Assembly (NCBI RefSeq): GCF_023973825.1
Contig: NC_090122.1
Location: 372,001 to 436,000 of the forward strand
Reading direction: 5' to 3'
Length of the DNA stretch: 64,000 nt
DNA from: Plasmodium brasilianum
Taxonomy: Eukaryota > Apicomplexa > Aconoidasida > Haemosporida > Plasmodiidae
Shown here: one piece after another, positions 23,230 through 35,790 of the stretch
How the letters are laid out: each line of letters starts with the position of its first letter
Position numbering within the stretch: the stretch's first letter is position 1
Translations under genes and position numbers: made by a program
The notes under the pieces: generated by a model
Told to the model about the DNA's origin: nothing
The model's input: only the letters and a program-made list of their open reading frames with translations
Databases searched by the model: none

Positions 23230-26200
23230 ATGAATTCATATAAAGATTGTAACAATGCAGTAGATGAAAAAAAATATTTGGACGAATGTATTTTTGTTGT
23301 TAAGGAGCAAAGCTTCTATATGAAACAGGCACTGGTAAGAAGAAGAAAAAAAAGGAAAAAGTACGATTAAGTATGTGCATATTTTTGTGTGTAGGGGCGG
23401 ATATACGCTTGAAAAGTACAAAATAATTAATAAAAGTTGCACAACAATTGGAACTTGGAAACATATAAAAATAAAATAACTCACGTAAAACTTAACGGAT
23501 TTTGTCTGAACAGAGTAGCGGACAAGTTTACCCCGTTCCGTTTTTTCCCATCAGAATAGTCATATTTTTTTTTTTTTTTTCTTTTTTTTACACAACAATT
23601 TGAGCTCGAAAAAAAAAATAAAATAAAATAAAATAACACAGAATTGTTGATAATTATATGTATCCATTTCTCTCCCATTTATAATATATATACATATATA
23701 TATATTTTTTCTCTTTTCATTTTTGTATTTAGGAAAATGGATCCCTCCGAGATACACTGAAACACGCATCAAACATGCTGTGCGAATTGAGAACATCGCA
23801 TTTATCGCCCAAACATTATTATGAACTGTACATGTTAATATTTAACGAATTGCAACATTTAGATAATTTCTTAAGTGATAAAAAGAAGCACAAGAAAAAA
23901 TTCATTGATATATATGAGAGTGTTCAACATGCGGGAAATATCATTCCGCGTTTATATTTATTAATAATAGTGGGTAGAAATTATATTAAGAATAAAGATA
24001 TAAAAGCGAAATATATATTAAAAGATATGACTGAGTTATGTAAAGGTATTCAACATCCTTTGAGAGGACTATTTTTGAGGTATTTCTTAATCCAGATGTG
24101 TAAAGATAGAATCCCAGATACAGGTAGCGAATATGAAGAAGCAGGTGGTGGAAATATTGATGATGCATTTGAATTCTTATTAACAAATTTTTATGAAAGT
24201 TTAAAGTTATGGAGTAGGATGAATGATAAAATAATAAAAATACCCAGTATGCAAGAGGAACAAATCGTTAATAATAGAGTAAAAGTGTTAAAAGAAAAAA
24301 TGGATGTAAAGATGTTAGTGGGTTCAATATTAGTACGAATGTCACAATTAGAAGGTATGACCAAGCAATATTATTTAGAAAAATGTTTACCAAAGTTGTT
24401 ATTATATTTATCTAATATTAATGATTCACTTATACAACAATATATATTTGAATCAATCGTTCAAGTATTTAGTGATGAGTGTCATATTTACAGTTTAGAA
24501 ATTTTATTAAATGCTATATTGAAGATAAATACTTCACTAGATTTTAAAAGTATACTTATTACTTTATTAAAAAGGTTGAGGTATTTTATTGAATCAAACA
24601 AATATGAGTTACCAAAAGAGATAGACATATTTCATTTATTTTATGATCATTTAGTACTGTACGTTAATAGAACATTGGACTACAATGGGAAAACAGCGTA
24701 CAACGCAAATTTTGATGGTACAAACAAATATAAAACTAGTAATTTGGACTATAGCGAAACATATAGAAATGCAGAAAAGGTTGTACTTACGAATAACGGA
24801 AGCAGCGATGCGAGAAATAACTATGCGAATAATAACTATGCGAGTAATAACTGTGCGAGTAATAACTGTGCGAGTAATAACTGTGCGAGTAATAACTGTG
24901 CGAGTAATAACTGTGCGAGTAATAACTGTGCGCGTAATAACTGTGCGAGTAATAACTGTGCGAGTAATAACTATGCGAGTAATAACTATGCGAGTCATGA
25001 TGTGAATAAAGATGGAAATAATGATGGGAATACTAATAATAGTACCAATTTTATTGAGTCCACAAATGATCAAATAAGCAGTGAAACTCTGGGATATTAC
25101 GACTCAACTGAGCAGCCATCACATGTAAGCAGTAATGGAAAGAATAATAAAAGCAGTTTGAACAACACGAATAACACGAATAAGCAGTATAACTGCAACT
25201 ATGATAACAACAACAGTTATAACAAAAACATTTACAAGAACAACTGTAGTAGCAACAGTAATAACAGAAATGAAGACGAATATGTGCAAAATGTAGTAAA
25301 AATACTGCAGGTTATTTATGAGTTTATATTTTTATGTATACGCCTTTATGACGATGTAACTATAAGCAAACTGTTTGTATTACCATATACCATTGTTTCT
25401 AATGTTAACCTTAACAACGACATGATCTGTGAACAAGTTATCAGCATTATTGTGCTACCTTTTAATTATTTAGGATTAAATGCCTTGAAAGGAAAAAACA
25501 TGCAAGTGTTGTTAAGTAATATCATTGATAAACATAAAAAAAAATTAAGCCTCAATATTATAGATGCAATAATAGAATGCAGAAATAAAACTGTAATGTA
25601 TGAAAATGTTGAAGAAATATTAAAATATATATCATCTATATTTCATGAGAAAGTGAATAAAAATGAAGACATATTTAATTTAGAAAATAATTCTATAACA
25701 TACATATCAGAAAAAATATGCAAATTTTTTCATATCATAACCAACACAAATGATATAGATCAAAAATATAATATATGCATGTTGTTTTATAAATATATTG
25801 AAAATAGCTCTTATATAGTGCACCTGCTACCGACAGTCGTGTTTACCTTGTTGCACATAGTCACTGCAATAATTAATATAGAAGCGGGGAACAGTAAAAA
25901 TAGCAATAATGTTAACAATAATAGGAATAGTGGTAGTGTTAATAATAAGGGTGCTAATAATAGCAATAATAATGATCGTAATAACGATCGTAATAACGAT
26001 CGTAATAACGATAGCAATAACGATAGCAATAACGATAGTGGTAGTAACTTCTTTTTGGAAAAAAAAGAAGACACATATGATGAGGCATCCTATGACAAAG
26101 ACAGAATCGCTCCGTTAGTGGAATACCACAATGATAGCGTTGACGAAAAAGTAATTAGCAAGTACAACATGTATGTAAAAAATATATTTAAATTCATTCA

Positions 26201-26921
26201 CACAAATTTGCAGGAAGTAGCTAGTCAAATCCCAGTGCTTACGTTCAAACTGTTTTTACACAGTGCTGTAGTAGTAAACAATTACTATTACTTTGTACAA
26301 ACACACTCCTTTATCTCTTTTGATAATTTAGAAGCAATATGTTATGAATTTATTACACAACCTCTTATCATTTATGAAGAAGATATTAACATGTCATCTC
26401 AACAATTTGAGTGTATTATATGGATTGTTGGTATATTATGTTCCTATATCACAATATTAGAAAATGAAAATTATGATAATATTGCATTAAAATTAACACA
26501 ACATGCAAATAAACTGTTAAAAAAAAAAGATCAATGCTTAGGAGTTTTAAAATGCTCTCATTTATATTGGGAAAATAAAAAATATAGAAATAGCACAAAA
26601 GTTCTTGAATGTTTACAAAAAAGTGTAAAAAATGCAGAAATAGCTATGCAGTCAAATAATGATAATATAATTCTTTATGTTTATATGCTACAAAAATATG
26701 TGTATTATTATGAAGCTGAAAATATCGAAATTACAGAAGAAAGTTTAAATTATTTAATTCATATTTGCCAAGAGTATTGCACTAAATCCAGTAGTAATAA
26801 TAATAACTCCCCCTTTAAGCAAGAATTTATACAAACTATTAAATACATACAAGAGAAAAAAAAAAATTCGAACACCTTTGCAAAGATAAACGTAAATGCG
26901 GTTCCTTTACGGGTGGAGTAG
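23230..26921 (+). CDS. VPS35: Vacuolar protein sorting-associated protein 35 (VPS35), retromer core subunit
   Basis: VPS35 is the alpha-solenoid scaffold of the retromer cargo-recognition complex (with VPS26 and VPS29) that recycles receptors from endosomes. Exons 23230-23334 and 23733-26921 join in phase 0 to about 1097 aa; a short first exon carries CIFVVKEQSFYMKQAL and the second opens ENGSLRDTLKHASNMLCELR. These align closely with the human N terminus (VKVQSFQMKRCL..LKHASNMLGELRTS). The signature PRLYLL is present (IIPRLYLLIIVGRNYIK), as is HPLRGLFLRYFLIQMC. The C-terminal HEAT-like region includes CSHLYW and YIQEKKK. Human VPS35 is 796 aa; the excess comes from two low-complexity inserts, one a Cys-containing pentapeptide array (about residues 396-456), the other Asn/Asp-rich (about 715-770). 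In-frame TTG triplets upstream of 23230 lie in non-coding sequence, so I take the ATG at 23230. Confidence 0.97.
24817..24995 (+). repeat. 15-bp coding repeat in VPS35 (NNCAS/NNYAS)
   Basis: About 12 tandem copies of a 15-bp unit (gcgagtaataactgt) encode the pentad NNCAS, with NNYAS variants at both ends. The array adds about nine cysteines to a loop of the solenoid. Confidence 0.92.
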
Positions 26922-27821
26922 ACCCCCTGCAAGTACTCATCACGCATATATTTGACCAACAATCACTTGACATTCCTATATTTTCCATACAAAATATATG
27001 TACACCATGCAAATAAACCCCCCTTCTATAGAAAATGTTTACACAGCAGGGAATAAATATCAGAATGTATCTCCATTTGGTACACAATTAAAGTATACAT
27101 ACACCTTGAATGTTGTATTTTAATTTGGATAAAAAAAAAAAAAAAAAAAAAAAAGTATGCAACAATTAAATGCACACTACTTTCGCAGTAATTAATTTTT
27201 TTATTTATATTCACAAATTATAGCTAGCTAAAAAAAAAAAAAAAAGAAAAAAAAATATTCAAAAAATTAAATATAGCAATAAAGGAGTACTTATGAAAAA
27301 TTACACAAACACGTACATATGAGCACACACACATTTGATTTTATACTTTCATTTTATCATACTTCACTTCATTATGTTAGATGTTACTGTACTGTGTTAT
27401 ATTATACTTTGTTGTATTTTATTGTGTTGTAATTTATCTGTGTTTACGTTATTTTACCGTGTTATAGTTTATTTTTTGTTTTGTTTTATGTAGATCAGTT
27501 TTGACTGTATAAAGATCTAATAAGGTTACCTCTAATTTATTGGACCTACTTAATTTAAATTTTTTTTTTTTTTTTTTTTTTGTCCCAACTTCAATTTATG
27601 TAAAGCTTACATGTTTGATTTTGTTAAAATATATTGGTGTGTGTATGTGGATATGTAAATTTTCATATAATAAACTTTAATATATTTTGAACTAGAATTT
27701 AAAAGAGGAGCAGTCTTTTCCTTCTTTATTTATTTTTTTATTTCCATTTTTATTTTAATTTTTCTATCCTCTTGTTCCTTCTTTTTTTTTTTTTTTTTTC
27801 AGAATTGTAATTATTTTGCCT
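26922..27821. other. convergent intergenic region VPS35 / uL11
   Basis: 3' flanks of two convergent genes. It contains poly-A at about 27130-27153 and 27231-27256, poly-T at about 27560-27581, and Y-rich sequence up to the uL11 stop. No coding signal. Confidence 0.6.
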
Positions 27822-29219
27822 CTACTTCTTAGACCTCTTCTGATGCTTGTTCCTCGTTCTGATATCCTTTTTTATGTTGTCTAGCTGATTAATGTCGACA
27901 AAATACTTTTTTTTCTCGTCATCATCTAGTTCTCTGCATACCTTTATTCCCATGCTTTTGCATGTACCTTAACATATGAACAACATAAATAAAATAGTAT
28001 ATATTTATGAGGGGGCACAATGCAAAGTAACATATCTGAATTGTAATTTGGATTTATGTATTTCTTCATATATTGCTCAAAATCTTTATATTTTAAAAGT
28101 TTTTTTTTTTTTTTTTTTTTTTTCTTACCGATAATATATTTGCAAATACTTTTTAAAGACAGATTTATCAAAGAGGGGTCCATACGCTTACATTTAGCAA
28201 TATGAAAAACCTATTTGTATTTTTGAAGAATATAATTAATCATATAACTTAATGTACTTTTTTTTAATTAACATAAAAAGACGTAAATTTGTATACAGCA
28301 AAAGAAAAAAAGGATTCATGAAATAAAACATTTAACGAACAGAATAAATGCAACCAGTGAGTGTACAAATGTGTATACGAATGTATGTAAAAAAAAAAAA
28401 AAAAAAAAGCACCTCAGCTAAGGTAATAGCCCCAACAATATGATGTTTTGGTGTGGAACTGAACATAGGAACCCTAGCGCATCTTCTGATGAACCACACA
28501 ACTGTTGGAGTTCTCAAATAGAATCTGTATGTCCTGAAATGCTCAGAAAAATGCATACTCATAAAGTACATACACACGCGTATGCTAGATGGCACAAAAA
28601 TACTAAAATTTCAGGGTGTTTCTCGAACGGAGGAAACGTTTACATCGTTCTTAGAAAATTTATAACCAATTGTATTGTTTTTATTAAAATACTCATTTTG
28701 ACATATTAAAGTATGCACTAAGAGAACTAGATATATATAGTATGAATTATAATATTTATTACAAAAAAAAAGAGCTACACAATTTTGACTTTTATCACGA
28801 ATTTTCAACTATATGAAAAAAAGATGACTAACATTTGAATAAACACTATTTTCTATTTTTCTATTTATTTTTTAAACCTGTCATTTAATGGTTCCAGTGT
28901 AACTTGAATAGGAACATTCTTTGATATATTTTTTGTTCGTTCGCTAAATTCTTTGAAAAACGTCATCATATTTATACCTACATGTGATAGAACAACAGAA
29001 ATAGTTTCCACGTGAATCAGAAGGAAATAAAGAATCTTTCTGTCTTGATTTGCACCGAGTACATATGTGAGTTATACATGTACATCAACGGATAAATTCA
29101 TACATATATATATACAAGAATGAATGCATACCTAATGGTCCTAGGGTTTGACCAATACTGGCACTTGGTTTTGCAGTACCCGCCATAACAATCATATTAA
29201 ATCTTCCTATTCTGGACAT
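27822..29219 (-). CDS. MRPL11: Ribosomal protein uL11, organellar (mitochondrial) type, five exons
   Basis: uL11 builds the GTPase-associated stalk base of the large ribosomal subunit. Five exons join in phase: 29132-29219, 28878-28977, 28413-28533, 28129-28210 and 27822-27967, giving 178 aa. The reading starts MSRIGRFNMIVMAGTAKP, then SIGQTLGPLGINMMTFF (bacterial-type A.PP.GP.LG..G.N...F), RFYLRTPTVVWFIRR, GAITLAEVFHIAKCKRMD (cf. G.LTLAQVREIAE) and GTCKSMGIKVCREL (cf. GTARSMGIEV). It is a bacterial/organellar-type uL11, not cytosolic. There is no long bipartite leader, so mitochondrial location is more likely than apicoplast, though a leader-less protein cannot settle it. A basic 45-residue C-terminal extension (KHQKRSKK end) follows the core. 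All donors and acceptors are canonical and short introns are T-rich before AG. Confidence 0.9.
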
Positions 29220-30840
29220 TTTTTTTTTTTTTTGCTTGTTATTCCTTATTTTGTGGGAACAAGAAAAAAGAGCACCAATAAAAAAAACGACAAAAAATTA
29301 AAAAAATATATATGCCACAAGAACGTATATTAAAAATGGGTTAAACAAAATATTCCACAAGGATACAGCAAGCAGAAACGATAAACCATGCCACAACGAA
29401 CATGCATGCATGTATGCATATACGTTTTATATTCAAAGGCTCATGGTTTCAAAACATTTTCAAAATGAACATTTTTTTATTATACATATTAGAAAAAACC
29501 ACTGCAATTTAAGCCTTTATAAGTGTATGCTAATTTCCAACATTATTATATTATCTTGTGAAATACAACATTTGTTTCTTTGAAACTATGCAAATGTGAA
29601 ATTTTGAAATTATGAAAATGTGAACATGTGAACATGTTTCGTTTTTATTTTAATATAGGTACTCTTGTTACTCCTCTTTTGCTTAAATTACTCAGGTGTT
29701 AAAAATAGGATAAACCGTTAAGCATATAAAACATACGAATTACAAATTTCGTTTCTGTTCTTTTTCTTTCTTTACAATCAGTACTTTCATCATATTAATT
29801 CGCATTTCTAATATTTATATTCCACCCGTTTATTTTGTTTTATTTTATTTTTTATTTTATATATTTTTTTTTTTTTTTCCTCCCTATTTATATGTTAAAT
29901 GTTTATGAGTTTAACCTGCCTATACCAAGTTCTTAAATATTGAGGAATACCTTATATTTTTGTAGTTAATATGAGGTAACTAATTCATTTCATTAAAGAA
30001 TATTTAAATAAAAACATACCTTTACATGCTGCATGTTTTATTGATAATTCGTGTAGGACATTGAGCAAGTTAATTTATTTCTCCTTTGAGCATACCTTTT
30101 TTTTTTTTTTTTTATTATTTCTTTTTTTTTTGTGTGTGCATAGCATCATAGTAGCAAAGGGGAAAAAAAAATGTATGCATATATATGTGATACGTGTATG
30201 TATTACATATATATAAACTATACTTTTATGCATATATGCAATAACTTCAATTCTTTCCAGTTCACACTTACACACATTTTTAAGCATATTATTTTAATAT
30301 TAAATGATCAATTTCTTATTCTTATTCTTATTCGTATTATCATTCGTATTCTCATTCGTATTCTCATTCGTATTCTCATTCGTATTCTCATTCGTATTAT
30401 CATTCGTATTCTCATTCATATTCTCATTCTTTTTCTTTTTCCTTCTTTTTTTTTTTTTATTTCTTCTCTTAAATAGGAATATATATATTACACCCAATCT
30501 TAAGGTTTCTCAAACTAAATTTTTTTTTTGGAACTTTGTTATATACAAATAATTTGCATGAACAGTTAATAATTTTTTTTTTTTTTCATACTAAATAGGC
30601 AATATTTTTTCTTTTTTTTTTTTTTTTTTTTAGTCTTTCAGCTCTTACGTTATTCTTCAATTTGCAGTATTTTCCCCCTTTTTTGTTTGTTTTTTATTTT
30701 ATCTCCCATATATAATGATATTATAATTATGCATACATTCATATATAAAGCGTAAAGAAATATTACTTATAATATACCTCCTATTTAACTTAAATTTTTC
30801 AAATAAATGCTGAAATATTCACGTATATATAAGTATATAT
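29220..30840. other. divergent intergenic region uL11 / actin-related
   Basis: A shared upstream region of two divergent genes. It has poly-T runs, a 12-bp minisatellite at about 30311-30428, and Y-rich tracts approaching the actin-related start codon. No coding signal. Confidence 0.6.
30311..30428. repeat. 12-bp minisatellite upstream of actin-related gene
   Basis: About nine copies of attcgtattctc and variants, open on both strands (Asn/Thr/Glu repeats on minus, Phe/Val/Ser on plus). Not considered coding. Confidence 0.85.
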
Positions 30841-32684
30841 ATGGATAACCAAACAATTATAATTGACAACGGTTCAGGTAAGAACTACGTGTAACCAGCC
30901 ATATTCTGAAATGCTGCTTGAATATATATATATATATATATATGTTTGAATGTGAACGTATAAATTTACATAGGTATATATGTGTACATTTAAGCACTTA
31001 TATGCTTATTTATACGTACATTTATATATATCTCCATTTATATGTATGTAGTAAAAAACGATATGGCATACAGCTGGTCAGGATAAAATCTAAAAGGCCC
31101 CCTTTTTTTACAGCTCTTACATCCAACTGTTTACGTGTATGGGTTTTTTACTCTTTGTGTAGGTTATATAAAAGCAGGATTGAATGTTTATGATGAGCCG
31201 TCAATAGTATTTCCAACGGTGGTTGGACATCAACGTAACAGTGAAGAAAAGCAAACGTATGTTGGAGATGAAGCAATTTACCATGAATCAGAATTATCCA
31301 TTTATCGACCAATAGACCATGGACATATAAGTGACTGGGATTTGGCACAAACAACATGGGAATATACATTAAGTTGTGTTGATCAGAAAAGAAATGTAGA
31401 AAATATTTTGTTAACCGAACCACCTTTATGTTCAAGTTCACATAGGACAAAAATGGGGGAAATGTTCTTTGAATTTTTCGATTTTAATAATTTAAATATT
31501 TCAGTTTCTGGATTAATGTCGATATATGCTGCTGGATTAACAACAGGATTAGTGTTAGATATAGGAGAAGGAGTAACTCAATCTATTCCTGTATTCGATG
31601 GATATATTGAAAAAAACTGCATTATACGTTCAGACTTTGGTGGAGAAGAATTAAGTATGTTTTTACAAAAATTAATATGTGATATTGGTTATAGTGTTAC
31701 AACAAGAAAGAATTTTGAATATGTCAAAAATATTAAGGAAACGTTATGTTTTTGTTCATTAAATCCACCAAAAGATCAAATGAGAGACGATTTAGCGGTT
31801 ACATATACCTTACCTGATGGAGATATTTTAAGAGATGGTTATGACTCCATAGAAATATCACATGAACGTTTTTATGTTCCTGAGGCTTTGTTTAATCCTC
31901 TTATCTGTCATAGGGATAGTTTAAGTATCGTTGATATTGTATGGAAATCTATTTTATTGTGTCCCATGGAAAACAGGAAAACCTTAACTAGTTATATTAT
32001 ACTGTCAGGGGGGTCCACCCTTTTTCCTAATTTAGTAGAAAGACTAGAAAAAGAAATAAAAAATAATGCTCCACAAAATGCAAGGTCCGCTGTTAAGGTA
32101 ATTTAGAAAAAAAAAAAAAAAAAATGGGACAAACTTAGTTTTTATTTTTTGTCCACACAGCAGTTCCTGTGTGCGTTTCGAGAAGTGTAAATATATATGT
32201 ATATATATATGTGTATACACTTACATATATGTATGCATGTGTGTGTGAATGTGTATATATATATATATATATGTAATGAAATGCATATCCACCTGTTCAT
32301 TTACATCTGAGATCCTTTCATTTCTTCCAATAAAAGGTGCACGCATACGAAAACAGAGCAATTATGGCGTGGTTGGGAGCAAAGATATTTTCGCAGCCTG
32401 AATTGAGGGAAGCCCAAGAAGGTTTATGGATATCAAAAGAGGAGTATGAAGAGATAGGCAGTAACATTATTTTAATAAAAGTAAGATCGAAAAAAAAAAA
32501 AATGATAAATTGTAAAATGATAAATGGTAAAATGATAAATGGTAAAATGATAAATGGTAAAATGATATATGGTAAAATGATAAATGGTAAAATGATAAAT
32601 GGTAAAATATTAAATTGTAAAATAATAAATGATAAAATAAATTATCTCTATTTCTCATAGAATATTTATTTGCCTACAATTTGA
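30841..32684 (+). CDS. Actin-related protein (Arp1/ALP1-like), four exons
   Basis: A conventional-size actin-fold protein. Exons 30841-30877, 31163-32097, 32337-32480 and 32661-32684 join in phase to 379 aa, within a few residues of actin (375). Actin motifs: the phosphate-1 loop NGSGYIKAGL split across the first junction; PSIVFPTVVGH; LLTEPPL; LVLDIGEGVTQSIPVFDGY (phosphate-2); ILSGGSTLFPNLVERL (adenosine motif); C-terminal WISKEEYEEIG. It differs from true actin in many surface residues, so it is an actin-related or actin-like protein. The closest comparison I can make is Arp1/ALP1, but assignment to one Arp class needs a tree. The last exon (NIYLPTI then stop) is 8 codons. If the preceding 180-bp intron were retained, the frame would continue into MINGK repeats and stop at 32658-32660. 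Confidence 0.88.
32505..32620 (+). repeat. 15-bp minisatellite in the last intron of the actin-related gene
   Basis: About eight copies of a 15-bp unit (aaaatgataaatggt) inside intron 32481-32660. The unit is a multiple of 3 and open in the frame of the upstream exon (MINGK pentads). Confidence 0.88.
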
Positions 32685-33513
32685 TTATTAAAATTAATTT
32701 ATATGCGTAATATATATTAAACACGACTTTCCGATTAAATATTAATATAAATTCTACAAATTTGAGACACTGTATTTTGTTAAATGTTTGCAATGTATTA
32801 TATCTGCCTTATATGTTAGTTTTTTTTATTATTCGAGAAAAAGTACCAAAAATATAGATACATATATGTACGCATACAAATACACATATACATGTGAATT
32901 GTATTCCATATTTTCGAATGCAAGCTGTGAGCATAGAGAAGCTATACCTTTTATATATTATGTGTTTCATTTTGATTTTTTACCCTCATGTACTTTTTAC
33001 CATTCTTTGACACTCTCATATAATGTTTTTTTTGGCGTTTATTTATTAAACATACATATTTTTTTTATATTTTTTTTTTGAACATGTTATATTCCATATT
33101 TTTTAATTTTATAGGCACCTCTAAAGCTTACTTAATAGGACTTTCATTTTTATTTTTTCGTTACTCATTTTTCATTGTTCTGATTAGTCGCCTTTTTTCC
33201 TTAGTTATTTTACCTTTTCCTTTTTATTGTTCTTCGTATTTTTCTTATCCTTCTTATTTTCCTTCTTATTTTTATCTTCTTTTTCTGTTTCTTTTTCTTT
33301 TTTTTTTCTTTTTTTTATTTTTTATGTAACTTTTTCGATATTTCTTATGAACTTATGGCTTATTTTTTAGTGTACCCTTTATTCCTTTTTTTAATTTTTC
33401 CTTGCTATAAAAAATAAAATAAAATAAAAAAAAAAGTATCATTGTATGTCATTTGTGAAAAGACTATTTTATATGTATACCCTCATAAAATTCAAATCTT
33501 TAACTTTTTGTTC
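32685..33513. other. convergent intergenic region
   Basis: 3' flanks of the actin-related and SPATA17-like genes. T-rich, with Phe/Tyr-rich spurious frames (33078-33329) from TTTTTC tracts. No gene supported. Confidence 0.55.
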
Positions 33514-34868
33514 CTAAGAATTAGTAACCTGCTCCTTTATTATGTTTTCTATTTTATAATTGTAGACTCCTCTTTGCGCTTTTGTGGACACTAGGTGATG
33601 CAGATTCTTTGCAACATCATGTATTTTCTTATCTTTGAGCTTCTTATTGTGCAGCTATAAAGTAGATATAATTTTATTTCAATTTTATTTTTATTTTTTT
33701 TTTTTTAAGGGGATCTATTAGAGTAAAATATGGTTATATGTATACGCTTCATAGATGAACACTGGTGATTTATACGTAAAAATGAATGCGTACTTGTATG
33801 GATTAAGTGCATATATTATTTACTTATATATATGCTTGCGTATGTATGTATGCATATATTTGTGTGCGTATGTGCTCCCTTCCACCCGCTCCCAATAATG
33901 CAGAGGGTGGTGATCATTACACTTTTGGCTTACCAGTTGCTTATTTTCTTTTTCCGCAAGTCCTAGAAGCATATATTCTCTTTGTTCTTTTACCTATGAA
34001 CATTAAAAGAGAATAAGAAATTTTGGTAGTAATGTAGTTTCTTCTTTTCTTTTCATTTCTTATCTTTTCCTTCTCATTCTTTTCTATTTTTAACATTCTT
34101 ACATAATTGTCCATTTCGATAATCTGTCTTTTTCTCTTAAAAAAATCGTGAATGTATTTCCTCGAGTAGAAGCCACGAAAGCTGTTCATTAAGGTAAAGA
34201 AGCGAATATAGATATGTACATATGTATATATGTACGTATGTATGTATTCATAAGATATGTGCACATAATACATCCATGCACTTGTCTATATGTGCGACTA
34301 CTTATTATAGGTAAACTCTCTATTATTATTTTTATTTTTTAATCTATTTATCTATTTTACGTCTTCTGTATTTTTATTGCATTATCTGAAAGGAATATGA
34401 TTTTCTGCTGCTCCAACTTCTGATGTTTCATTTTTTTTAACAAACACTTGCATCGGAAAATCTCTATTTGGCCCTTCACATGATTCAAAAATTGCCTGAT
34501 ATGTAAATAAAGGAAATCGTTCCAAGTGTTAAATACACTAGTCTGATGTTTACTGCTACATATGCATATATATATATTTGTATATGTCATATGTGCGCAT
34601 GTATTTATATCTCCCTTAAGAAAGCTTAATTTTACTTATAAATCATGTACGTCTTTCTTGCTAGGAATCCCCTACAGCATTTTTGTATGACAATTGCGGC
34701 TAACACTTCTTTTTTCGCATTTTCTTTTTTTTCTCTATTAAAAATTAATATATATGTTAGCAAATAATTTCAACAGAAAATGTAATATGTTTTTTATCGG
34801 TGTAACCTTAAAGACTTCTTGTATTCATGCGATAAGCTTTTGTACTCTAATAATTTTGCTAATTCCAT
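33514..34868 (-). CDS. SPATA17: SPATA17-like IQ-motif protein, six exons
   Basis: Probable calmodulin-binding, axoneme-associated protein. Six exons join in phase: 34807-34868, 34636-34734, 34361-34495, 33994-34181, 33934-33977 and 33514-33654, giving 222 aa. The start MELAKLLEYKSL is preceded by an in-frame TGA. Two IQ motifs are visible: AAIVIQKCCRGFLARKTYM in exon 2 and AIKIQKTFRGFYSRKYI across the exon 3/4 junction. A basic coiled segment follows, then LHHLVSTKAQRGVYNYKI in the last exon, which resembles the region after the IQ motifs of vertebrate SPATA17 (MHYLLSTKQIPGIYNSPF). That resemblance plus IQ spacing underlies the name. SPATA17 is a flagellar protein, so a male-gamete role is inferred. 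It is shorter than vertebrate SPATA17 (about 360 aa), lacking the C-terminal region. Confidence 0.75.
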
Positions 34869-35790
34869 GGATTTATTTTTTAAATGTTTTCAAAATGAAG
34901 TTCAAAAAAAAGAAAAATTAAAGTAAAAATGGAGTTCGTAAATATGCATTTAAATTTCATTTAGTTTTATCATCGGCCAAAAATAGGCCCATGCCTTATT
35001 TTATTGTACCATTAGTATGTATACTCTATACGACATGATATATTTATGCATTGAGGTATGCATATTTATGCACATTTATACATATATATATATTCATGCT
35101 TACGTGTATCCACCGCCTCACCAAAAAAAAAAAAAAGGTCATTATATGTAAATATAGGAAGGGATTTACAAAAAAAAAAAACATTGAGAAAAATTTAATT
35201 TTTTAACTACGCATTTTTGTAGGGCTAATAAAAAAGACCAGTCTTTAACATACACGAAAGGGAAAAAAAAGAAAAAAAAAATGCACGTATTTATGTATGT
35301 ACTTATTTATATATGTACTTAATTATGTGTGTACTCATTTATGTGTGCACTCAATTATGTGTGTACTCATTTATGTATGCACGTATCTATCCATCAGTAT
35401 GCACATAATACACATAATACACATATATATATGCGCCCAAACTTGTCTCTTTTTGCTTGCCACACGTTTTTCATTATGTATATACGAATAAAATAACGCT
35501 GTGGAATTGCTAAAATTTGCAATTAAATTTACTAAAAAAAATTAACTTAAAATAAAATGCTGGGTAAAGTTGGAAAGATGTCTTCCTATATGTATGTGTG
35601 TGCGTATCCACTTATGCTGGGAAATGCATTCTTCTCCTCTAATAATTACTCCAAATAGTTCAACTTCGTTATTGCACTTAATTAATCATGTATATATGCG
35701 TACATCTACACATACACATATACATGTATGTGTACATTTACATGTACAAGTACGTATATTTGACAGTTCGAACCGGCTTCCTCCCAATTA
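34869..35790. other. intergenic between SPATA17-like and ESS2
   Basis: Upstream of the SPATA17-like gene and downstream of ESS2 (both minus). Poly-A runs at about 35122-35135 and 35171-35180, (tatgtgtgtactcattta)-like short repeats at 35297-35400. No coding signal. Confidence 0.55.

Noticed and set aside
24651..25073. 140-codon minus-strand frame of Val-Ile-Thr-Arg repeats
   Set aside because: Antisense shadow of the 15-bp NNCAS array inside VPS35.
27944..28183. 79-codon minus-strand frame starting MDPSLINLS
   Set aside because: It is exon 4 of uL11 read through its donor into the intron; the conserved uL11 C terminus requires splicing at 28129 to 27967.
35755..35790. GGTTCGAA T-loop-like sequence on minus, suggesting a tRNA
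   Set aside because: No acceptor stem, D-arm or anticodon arm can be folded around it; it is 3' flank of ESS2.
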